64,000 nt of DNA from Nostoc sp. C052. Its GTDB lineage: Bacteria > Cyanobacteriota > Cyanobacteriia > Cyanobacteriales > Nostocaceae. The position numbers were made by a program, and so were the translations under genes. The stretch spans positions 1 to 64,000 of the forward strand of contig NZ_CP040275.1 in the NCBI RefSeq assembly GCF_013393905.1, in the 5' to 3' direction. The notes under the pieces are model-generated. The model was not told where the DNA came from, did not search any database, and saw only the letters and a list, made by a program, of their open reading frames with translations. Below, in pieces: positions 18,369-30,300 of the stretch (the first letter of the stretch is position 1; every line of letters begins with the position of its first letter).

Positions 18369-21300
18369 ATGGCCACAAATCAAGAACCACCTCTCTCTCC
18401 CACAAAACGAGCATTACTAGCACTAGAACAACTCCAAACCAAGCTAGATGCCCTAGAGTATGCCAAGGCTGAACCGATCGCCATCATCGGTATGGGTTGT
18501 CGATTTCCCGGCGGTGTTAAAGATCCTGAGTCTTTTTGGCAGATGCTACACAATGGCACTGATGCTATTACCAAAGTACCGCGATCGCGTTGGTGTATTG
18601 ACAATTACTACGACCCCAAGCCGCAAACACCTGGGAAAATTTCCGTTGCCGATGGTGGTTTTCTGGAGGACGAGATTGGCAGTTTTGACCCCCAATTCTT
18701 TGGTCTTTCCCCTCGTGAAGCCACCTACTTAGACCCCCAGCAACGCTTGTTACTCGAAGTTAGCTGGGAAGCCTTGGAACAGGCTCACATTGTTCCCCAA
18801 AAATTATTTAACAGTCTGACGGGCGTTTTTGTGGGGATTGGAGCCAATGATTACGCTCGGCACTTAGAGCAAGCCGGCGTTTCAGATGCCTATATAGGTA
18901 CTGGCAATGCCCTCAGTGTGGCGGCAGGTCGGATTTCCTATGTGTTGGGTTTAACAGGCCCCAGTTTAGCTGTAGACACATCCTGTTCCTCTTCATTGGT
19001 CGCTGTTCATTTAGCTTGCCAAAGTTTACGTTTGCAGGAGTGCCATCTCGCCTTGGCGGGGGGTGTAAATCTCATGCTATCTCCAGCCACGAGTATCATT
19101 TTTTCCCAAGCGGGGATGCTTGCCCCTGACGGTCGCTGTAAAACATTTGATGCTCAGGCTAATGGTTACGTCCGGTCTGAAGGCTGTGGGATGATTGCCC
19201 TGAAGCGGCTATCTGATGCCCAGCGTGATGGCGATCGCATCCTCGCTTTAATTCGGGGTTCTGCGGTTAACCAAGATGGGCCAAGTGGGGGACTCACCGT
19301 ACCTAATGGCCCCTCTCAAGAAGCAGTCATTCGTCAGGCGTTAAAAAATGGTGGCGTTGAACCTGCACAAGTGAGCTACATTGAGGCTCACGGCACAGGT
19401 ACTTCTTTAGGAGATCCCATTGAAGTGGGGGCATTAGGTGCTGTTTTTGGCTCTAGTCATTCCCCAAGCCAACCCCTGAATTTAGGCTCAGTCAAAACTA
19501 ACATTGGACACGCAGAATTTGCCGCAGGTATCGCTGGATTAATCAAGATTGTCTTGCAGTTGCAACACCAAGCGATCGCCCCCCACCTACATTTCCATCA
19601 ACCCAACCCACACATCAACTGGGCAGATTTACCTGTGGTGATTCCCACACAGACAAAGGACTGGTTGCGTGGCAATACGCCAAGAATAGCAGGGGTTAGT
19701 TCCTTCGGCTTCAGTGGCACAAATGCCCATGTGGTGCTGGAAGAAGCACCAATAGGAATTCAAAATTTAAAATTCAAAATTCAAAATGAAAATCTTCCTG
19801 AGCGTCCCTTCCATCTTTTGGGTTTGTCAGCAAAGAGTGAAACGGCTTTATTGCAGTTGGCTTTAGCGTATCGAGCTTACCTGGAAAATTCGCCAGAATT
19901 AGAGTTAGCTGATGTTTGTTTTAGTGCTAATACTGGGCGATCGCATTTTAAGCACCGTTTAGCTGTTGTAACCAGTTCCTCAAACGAACTGAGGCAAAAA
20001 CTAGGGCAATTGATAGCTCAAGAACAAGTTTCAGGTGTTTACTCTGGACAAAGTAGTACAACATCACCCAAAGTAGCTTTTCTATTTACCGGACAAGGAT
20101 CGCAATCCATCGGTATAGGTCAGCAACTCTATCAAACTCAGCCCACATTCCGCCAAGCGATAGATAGGTGCGCGACTATCTTACATTCCTTGGGGAATAA
20201 AAATCTGCTAGAGATACTTTACCCATCCACAGGCAGACAGGAAACGGGTGATAGCGAAGTGGCAATATTTGCTTTTGAGTTTGCCTTAGCACAAATGTGG
20301 CAATCTTGGGGTGTCAAGCCAAGTATTCTCATGGGAGATGGTATTGGTGAATATGTTGCTGCTTGTTTGGCAGGAGTTTTCAGTTTAGAAGATGGACTGA
20401 GGCTGATTGTTGCCCGTAGTCAATTATCTGAAGAATTTGTAGCCATAGCAGAGGCGATCGCCTACCATTCACCAAAATTACCCATTGTCAGTAACGTTAC
20501 TGGTCAAATTGTGAATGCAGACATCGCCTGTGGCCAATATTGGGTTAACCACCTGTACCAAACGGAAACGTTTGTTCAAAGCATACAGACACTCCAGACA
20601 GAAGGCTACAAAGTTTTTCTGGAAATTGGGACACAGCCAATGTTGTCGGAAATGGGAGTTAGCCTTCCTGAAAGCGAAGTGCTATCGCTGGCTAGTTTAC
20701 AGCCAGGACAAGATGAATGGCAGCAACTGTTGGCAAATTTGGCACAGTTGTATGTCCGAGGGGTAACAATTGATTGGTCTGGCTTTGAGCAAGACTATGC
20801 CCGCCACAAAGTCACTTTGCCCACTTATCCCTTTCAAAGACAACGCTATTGGATTGAACGTCAAGGCGATACGGCTGACAGCCCGATCGCCGCATCAACC
20901 TCAATTACTGGTCATCCATTGCTAGGACGGCAGGTGCATTTAGCGGGTTCTCAAGAAATCCGGTTTGAATCGGAAATTAGCAGCGATCGCCCATCCTACA
21001 TTCAGTACCATCGAGTTTATGACCAGGTAATTTTACCAGCAGCCAGTTTTTTTGAGATGGCTCTCTTTGCAGGCATAGCTATTTTCGGTACATCGGCGTT
21101 AGTTTTAGAAGATGTGCTGGTGCAGCAACCATTAATCTTACCAGCAAGGGAAAACAAAGCACTCCAGCTAGTCGTAACACTAGAAACAACCACTGCCGCA
21201 TCTTTTAAAATTTTTAGTTTAACCAAGGTTGGCGAAGCAGCTAAACCGATGGAAACTTTACACGTATCGGGTAAAGTTTCCATCGATACCCAACCCCAAT

Positions 21301-24300
21301 ATCCTCACCCGGTTGACATTGCAGCGATTCAAGGGGAACTGTCTACAGAACTATTGGCTGAGGACTTTTATCAGCTTTTAGAATCTCTGGGCATTGACAT
21401 CGATTCGCCTTTGAGAGCCTTGCAACAAATTCACTATGGAGACAGTGATGTTCTCTATTCCTACCAATTACCCCAGGAGTGGATGGGCGAAAGCATTCCC
21501 TATACGATTCATCCGATTTTACTCGATGGTTGCGTTCAGGTAGGTGGCTTTAGTGCTGCCTTGTTTCAAGAGGTTGAGCGCGAAACCTATTTGCCGTTTG
21601 GGGTAGATCGATTCCGCTTTTACCGCAGTCCGAGCGATCGCTGTTTGTGCTACAGCCAAAAACTAATCCCAGAAAATGCCGACCGGACTAACGCAACCCT
21701 GAAAGCAAATTTGGTACTTCTAGACTCTGATGGCACGGTTTTTGCCACATTAGAAGGATTGCGATCTAGGCGAGCTACTACCCTGGCTGTGGGCAAGAGC
21801 GATACCCAACCCATAGCTAACTGGCTTTATGAGGTGGAATGGCGGCTGCAAGCTCGGTTTGGGCAGCCATTAGCACCAGAATTTTTGGCAACGCCTGGAG
21901 AAATTGCTGAGAAACTCACTCCAGATTTGTTAAATCTAATTGCTCAGGTCAATCTCGAACCTTATGGGCAGTTTTTACACCAGTTAGAAAGTCTCAGCGT
22001 CAGGTATATTTGGCAAGCTCTACAAACTTTGGGGTGGCAGTTCCAGCTTGGGGATGTGATTTCAGAAGCGGCGCTCATCCAACATCTTGGAATTATACCT
22101 CAACAACAGCGACTTTTCCATCGGCTCTTGCAAATCTTAGCAGAGGAAAATATTTTGCAAGACAGTGGCGATCGCTGGCAAGTCCGGCAATGTCCAGTTT
22201 GGGAAACGCCAGAGGAAATCAGCTATGCCGATGGAGAAGTGGAATTAGCGCTGTTGACTCGATGCGGCGAGCAATTGAGCGCTGTGCTGCGGGGTGCTTG
22301 CGACCCCCTACAATTAATTTTTCCCAATGGTGACTTAGCTTCAGCCACTCACCTTTATCAAGATGCCCCTGGTGCAACAGTAGCGAATACCCTCGTTGAG
22401 AAAGCGATCGCTCACGCCTTGGCAGCACTACCCAGCGATCGAGGGGTGAGATTGCTAGAAATTGGGGCTGGTACTGGGGGAACCACTAGTTACCTCTTGC
22501 CTCAACTTCATCCCAAGCAAACAGAATACGTCTTTACTGACTTGGGAGCTATATTTCTGAGTCAGGCGAAGGAGAAGTTCCGAGGCTACCCCTTTGTGCG
22601 CTATCAAACTTTAGATATTGAACGCGATCCTGCATCCCAAGGGTTTGCACCCCATCAATTTGATGTTGTGATTGCGGTAAATGTCTTCCACGCCACAAGC
22701 AACCTGCACCAAACTTTGCAGCACGTCCGGCAGTTACTAGCGACCGGGGGACTGCTGCTGCTGTTAGAGGGTACTGCACGCCAACGGTGGCTAGACCTGA
22801 CTTTCGGCTTGCTGGAAGGTTGGTGGAAGTTTCAGGATCGTGACATTCGACCGGATTATCCCTTGGTCAGTCAGGTTCAGTGGGTGCAATTGCTCAGAGA
22901 AAATGGATTTGAGCAAGTGGTGACTTTTCCAGGCGATCGCTCTCCAGAAAATGCCCTTTCCCAGCAGAGTTTGATTGTTGGGCGATCTAGCGCAGTTGCG
23001 GTTGCTCAATCCACCCCCAAAAGTTGGATTGTCCTGGGCGATCGCACTGGTATCGGTCAGCAGATAGTTCAACGCTGTCGAGATGCGGGAGACATTTGTA
23101 AGTTAGTCGTTCCCAAATCAGTATTGCAGCCATGCGAACTGGATGATATGGCGATCGACCCCACCGACCCGAAAGCTTTTGTTGAACTCATTGCCCAAGT
23201 TGCGGCGCAGGCTCCCTTACAAGGTGTAATCCAGTGCTGGAGTTTAGAGAATGCAGAAACCCTAGCAGCAGCCTCACAAATCGGATGTGGGACGACTCTG
23301 CATTTAGTTCAAGGTTTACTGAAAGTAGGGTTATCTACACTGCCCCGACTGTGGATTGTCACCCAAGGAACCCAACCAGTACCGGGAAATGCTCCTTTGA
23401 TGTCATCTATTGCCCAATCTGCTGTTTGGGGTTTGGGTAAGGTGATTACTCTAGAACATCCAGAATTAGAATGTACTCGTATCGATCTCGATCCCAATGC
23501 AGATGTAGAAGTGCAAACAGCAGCACTTTGGGCAGAAATTTGCGATCGCACCGCAGAAGATCAGGTGGCGTTTCGAGAAGGCAAGCGTTATGTGGCACGA
23601 TTAGCCCGTAGCCAGTTTGCTCCCAATGAAAGGGAACAGGGAACGGGGAACAGGGAACAGAGAACTCTTTTTTCTTTCTCAGCCCAGGGAACTTACTTGA
23701 TTACTGGGGGACTGGGAGGCTTAGGATTGCTAGTGGCGCGGTGGATGGTAGAACAGGGAGCTAAACACTTAGTTTTGGTGAGCCGCAGTAGCCCTGAAGC
23801 AGAGGCTCAAGCCCAGATTGCCGCATTAGTAGATGCGGGGGCTACCGTGACCATCGCCTCAGCCGATGTGACTGACTTTGAGGCCATATCCAATGTGATT
23901 GCCGATATCGATCGCTCTCTCTTCCCGCTCAAAGGCATAATTCATGCCGTTGGCGTTCTGGATGACGGGGTACTGTTGCAGCAAAATTGGCAGCGATTTG
24001 CCCCTGTGATGGCTCCCAAGGTGCAAGGAGCCTGGAATTTACATCAATTGACCCAAACTCACAAACTTGACTTCTTTGTACTGTTTTCATCCATAGCTGC
24101 TTTGTTTGGCTCTCCTGGTCAAGGCAATCATGCGGCTGCGAATGCGTTTTTGGATGCCTTGGTACATTATCGCCGCACTTTGGGGCTAACTGGCTTGAGC
24201 ATCAACTGGGGTGCTGTCTCCCAAGTTGGGGCTGCGGCTAAACAACAAGCCGATATTCGCGGACAAAATCGGGGATTAGGGGCGATCGCTCCAGAGCAAG

Positions 24301-27300
24301 TGCTGGAAATTCTGGAACACTTGATGTCAACAGCCGCAGTAAATGTTGGGGCTGCACCGTTGCAATGGTCTTCAGAACTGCGACGGTGGTTGTCCCGTCC
24401 CTTTTATCAGGATTGGCAAGAGGCTGCTGAACTTAGTACTCGCCCTGTTGAAGGTGACTTCCTCCAGAAATTGGCTGCGGTTGCGAACAGCCAACGGCGA
24501 GAACTACTGGTGAATCATGTCCAAACCCAAGTTGCTCAGGTGCTAGGTCTGGAGTCAGGGCAGGCGATTGCCCTAGAGCAAGGCTTTTTTGAACTGGGTA
24601 TGGATTCTCTGACCTCTGTGGAACTGAGAAATCGCTTGCAGGCGAGTTTGGGAGTATCCATCCCCTCAACGGCTGCCTTTGACTACCCCACTGTGGGCGA
24701 GTTGGTGGATTATCTTGCCGCCTTAGTCATAAATGACAGGGAACAGGGAATAGGGAATAGGGAACAGGGAAATAGCACACATCAAGTTTTACCAGTACCG
24801 GAGGAGCGAAAGGCAATTCCTCAACAAGTCCCATCCACTCCGACTATCTTAGTAACAACTAAAAATGAGCCGATCGCTATCATTGGAATGGGTTGCCGAT
24901 TTCCCGGTGGTGCGGATAGTCCCGATGCCTTTTGGGAGCTTTTATGCCAAGAGGTTGATGCCATTACCGAAGTGCCGAGCGATCGCTGGCATCTTGATGA
25001 GTATTATGACCCTAACCCGGATACTCCAGGGAAAATGTACGCCCGTTATGGGGGATTTGTGGGCAATTTAAAGGAATTCGATCCCCACTTTTTTGGGATT
25101 TCTCCCAGAGAAGCGATCGCCCTCGATCCTCAACAGCGATTGCTTTTAGAAGTCAGTTGGGAAGCACTGGAAAATGCCACTGTAAATCCGCAACAGTTAG
25201 CAAAAACTAAAACTGGTGTATTTCTCGGTATTTGTAATGATGACTATACCCGTCGTCTTAGCAAACTCGATTTGGCAGAAATGGATGCCTACATCAGTAC
25301 GGGTAACGCTCATAGTATCGCATCGGGTCGTCTTGCCTATATTTTGGGGTTGACAGGCCCTTGCTTATCTGTTGATACAGCCTGTTCCTCCTCCTTAGTG
25401 ACTGTACATTTGGCTTGTAAAAGTCTGCGCGATCACGAGAGCAATCTGGCAATAGCCGGGGGAGTGAACCGCATTTTTTCGCCTGAAGTCTCCATTAGCT
25501 TCTCCAAGGCGCGAATGCTCTCTGTGGACGGTCGCTGTAAGACCTTTGACGCTGCTGCCAACGGCTTTGTCCGCTCTGAAGGGTGCGGTATGGTGATACT
25601 CAAGCGATTGAGCGATGCAGTTGCCGATGGCGATCGCATTTTGGCTGTGATTCGTGGTTCTGCCATCAATCAGGATGGGCGCACTAGCGGGTTAACGGTT
25701 CCTAGCGGGCCATCCCAGCAAGCAGTCATCCGTCAAGCTTTGGAGAATGCCCAACTAACACCAACTGATATTAGCTATATCGAAGCTCATGGTACTGGCA
25801 CCACATTAGGCGATCCCATCGAAATAGGAGCTTTAGGTGCTGTGTTTGCAGCCAGTCATGCCCAAACGCAACCTTTAGTTGTCGGTTCTGTGAAAACCAA
25901 CCTGGGACATCTGGAAGCGGCGGCGGGAATTGCTGGTTTAATAAAAGTTGTCTTGCAGTTACAACATCAGCAAATTGCGCCTCACCTGCATCTGCGGCAA
26001 CTGAATCCATATATAGATTGGGAATCATTACCCATCAAGATTCCTACACAACTGATGCCTTGGCAACCTGCAACTGACAGTCGCATCGCTGGGGTGAGTT
26101 CCTTTGGCTTTAGCGGCACTAATGCTCATATCATTTTGGCTGAAGCGCCTGTTGTGATGCCAGAAGATGCCATCGGCGAACGCCCCATGCATCTATTTAC
26201 CTTATCTGCCCAAAGCGAACGGGCATTACAGGATTTATCCCAGCAATATCAAGATTATTTATTGCGTCACCCACAAATTCTAATAGCAGATATTTGCTTT
26301 AGTGTCAACACCGGACGTGGACAATTTGACCATCGTGTGGCGATCTCTGTCACCTCTACCAGCGAATTAGGGGAAAAATTGGCTCATATTGGTGTTGAAG
26401 GGAACAGGGAACAGGGAATAGGGAATAGGGAAGAGCTTGGAGGGATTTTCCGAGGCTACCTGCCTAACCAGCGCCGGACTCCTAAAATCGCATTTTTGTT
26501 TACAGGTCAAGGTTCTCAGTATGTAGATATGGGAAAGACCTTATATCAAACTGAACCTAATTTTCGCCAAGCACTACAGGAATGTGAGGCGATTTTACAC
26601 ACTGAGTTAGAAATTCCCTTGTTGGAGATTTTATACCCAACAACAGAGAAAGAAAAGGCGGCAGGATTACTGCAACAAACAGCTTATACCCAACCTGCCC
26701 TGTTTGCTCTAGAATATGCTTTAGCTCAACTCTGGCAATCCTGGGGAATTCAGCCAGATGTGGTTTTGGGGCATAGTGTTGGGGAGTATGTAGCCGCTTG
26801 TATTGCGGGAGTTTTTAGTTTAGAAGAGGGACTTAAGTTAATTGCCGCACGGGGACGGTTGATGCAAGCTGTATCTGGTGGCGAAATGGTGGCAGTTTTG
26901 GCTTCAGAGCCACAGATTCGACCGTTTTTAGATCCATACAGCGATCGCGTCGCTATTGCGGCGGTAAACAGCCCGCAAAATGTGGTAATTTCTGGTGAGA
27001 CAGAGGCCATCAAAGCGATCGCGCAAACCCTAGAAGCCAACGGCATAGTCTGCAAACCTCTGCTCGTGTCCCACGCCTTCCACTCGCCGATGATGGCACC
27101 GATGCAAGCAGCGTTTGCCCAAGTAGCAAAGCAGGTGAATTATCAACCGCCTCAGCTAACTTTGATTTCTAACGTTAGCGGACGAGTAGAAAATGAAGTG
27201 TTAGCTACTGCCCAACATTGGGTTAATCATATCCAACAACCAGTTCGGTTTATTGAAAGTCTCCAGACCTTAGCACAACAAGGAGTTACCCATTGCCTAG

Positions 27301-30300
27301 AGATTGGCCCAAGCCCAATTTTAATTGGTATGGGGCGGCAGAGCTTACCGGAAAGTGCGATCGCTTGGCTGCCTTCCTTACGGTTTAGTCAACCAGATTT
27401 ACCCCAGATGCTCCAGAGTTTAGGTCAGCTTTATACTCAAGGTGTAAAAGTTGATTGGCAGGAGTTTGAGCGCCCTTATCCTAGAAAAAAAGTAGTTTTA
27501 CCCACATACCCATTTCAACGAGAACCTTATTGGGTAGATGAAACCAAAGTCAGCACTGCCTTACAAAAGAAAACACCAGAGTTTAAACCCAGCCAACCCC
27601 CACTTCATCATCCTTTGTTGGGTCAAAGATTGCGATTAGCAAGTTCCACTCAAATTGTTTGTTTTGAATCCCAACTCAGTGCCAAAAATCCTAGTTATCT
27701 GCATCATCATCGCGTTTTCGGCAGGATTGTACTACCAGGAGTGGCTTATGCAGAAATTATTTTTGCTGCTGGTGTTAATGTTCTCAAATGCGATCATTTA
27801 ATTATTGAAGATGTTACCATTCATCAGGCTTTGATTTTCCAAGAAGATGAAGTGCGGACAGTTCAGACAATTTTCAGAGCAGAAACAGCCAATGTTTACC
27901 GTTTTGAAATTCTCAGTACTCGCTTGGATACTGCCGAGTCAGATGACCTGCAAACAGGAATTGCCTGGAATCTCCATGCTTCTGGCAAATTATCGAAACC
28001 CGAACAGGCAAAGCCACCTGAAGTTATCGATATAGCACTTTTACAGCAGCAATATACTACAGGCAACAGCATTGAGAGTAATTATCAACGACTTGATGCG
28101 ATCGGGTTCAACTATGGCTTAGACTTCCACGCTGTGCAAGCATTTTGGTTAGACGCTGACCAAAACGCCTCTCTTTGTTCTTTACAATTACCGCCCCAAC
28201 TGGCAGACGAAGCAAACCAATATATTATCCATCCAGTGCTAATGGATGCCAGCGCCCATACTATCAATGCTGTACTTTCCTACAATATTGGTGAAGATGA
28301 TATCTATCTACCGATTGGATTTAAGCGAGCAGAACTTTATCGCCGTCCAGCGAATTCTCAACGTTTGTGGAGCTACACGCAACTGGATAAAGTAGCTGGG
28401 ATGAATCAGCAAGTAATCACCCAAAATGGTTACTCGCTGGACGAAGATGGCACTGTTATCGTGCGGGTAGAGGGTTCGTCTGGTAAACGAACGAACCGCC
28501 GGACACTGCTTCGCATCCTGCAAGAGCAAGGTAAAACAGAAATTCAAGATTGGCTGTATCAATTAGAGTGGCAACCTTGGCGAGATTTGGGCGTTAAAGG
28601 GAACAGGGAACGGGGAACAGGGAACAGGGAAGATGTTGAGACGGCAACCCTATTTCCTCAACCGCAGGTTGGTCATTGGTTAATCTTGGCTGATGGCAGT
28701 GGTCTTGGTCAACAACTGGCAACTGAGTTACAAAAGCAAGGTAATACCTGCACGATTGTCTTTGCTGGAGATAGTTATCAGCAATTAGGAACTGATATTT
28801 ACGCGATCGCTCCCTCGGTTTTAGAAGATTTTGACCGTTTATATCAAGAAGTAATTGCTCCAAATAACCCCGAATATATTGTCCATCTTTGGAGTTTAGA
28901 TTCCTTGGGTTTAGATGCACTAGCCCAAACTGCAACTCAGGGCTGTACTAGTCTGTTATTGTTGGTGCGATCGCTCCTCCAGCCAACTCAATCCACATTA
29001 CCACGGCTTTGGATTGCCACTAGGGGAACGCAAGCTTTAATAAAGGGAATAGGGAATGGGGAACGGGGTTCCCTCGACCAAAGGTCGCTGCCACAGGTTC
29101 CTTTGTGGGGATTTGCTCGTGTGGTTGGGCTAGAGCATCCTCAACTTTGGGGTGGTTTAATCGACCTCGATACTTATGCTCCCACCCCAGAACTCGAAGC
29201 CCAACAACTCCTGAGTCAACTGGTTGATTCCCAAGGGGAAGACCATTTAGCCTTACGAGGTGGACAGGTTTGGCGATCGCGTTTAGTCAAACAACCCATG
29301 ACACGAACGCAACGCCAATCCTTCCAAGCAGAGAATAGTTACCTCATTTCCGGTGGTCTAGGAGCTTTGGGACTATCAGTAGCAGGGTGGATGGCTGAAT
29401 CAGGCGCAAAGCATTTGGTATTAACAGGACGGCACACACCCTCTGCTGAAGCCCAAGCAGCGATCGCCCGTTTGCAGGAAGCTGGTTTAGAGGTGCGAAT
29501 CGCAACCGTTGACGTAGCAGATGCCCCAGCTATGAGGAAATTAATCGCCGAAATTCAAAGTAGCCCACATCCTTTGCGGGGTATAGTTCATGCGGCAGGT
29601 ATAATTGATATCCAACCCATTGAATCAATGCAGCCCAGTCAGTTAGATGCTGTTTTTCACCCCAAGGTGATGGGCGGTTGGGTACTGCATGAGTTAACCA
29701 AGGAAATACCCCTGGAGTTCTTTGTCAGTTTCTCCTCAATTGCCGCAGTTTGGGGATCTAATGGACTTGCCCACTATGCCGCCGCTAATCATTTCCTCGA
29801 TGGACTAGCCCATTATCGGCACAGCCAGGGATTACCTGCTCTGAGTATCAATTGGGGGCCTTGGAGCCGTTATGGTATGGCTGCTTCCGAAGAGGGTCAA
29901 GCTTGGCTAGCTCAAAATGGTGTCAGAGCGTTATCACCAGAAATGGCGATCACTGCTCTAGATTACCTCATGGGAACAACTAACGTGCAAACCGTTGTTG
30001 CAGACATGGAATGGCAGCGATTTAAGCAACTCTATGAAACCAAAGGACGAGGATTGTTGTTTGGGGACATTGAAACTCAGGCACAACCCCAACCGCAAAC
30101 TTCAGAGCGGCGAACCGAGATTTGGCAATGCTTAAGCGAAGTCGAGTTAGCGAGCGATCGCCAAGAAATTTTAACAGCTTATTTCCAGCAAGAATTAGCA
30201 CAGGTGTTGCAATTAAATTTATCGACTCAAATAACTACCATTAACATTGAGCAGCCGCTAGATACGATGGGTCTTGATTCTTTGATGATGTTAGAGTTAC

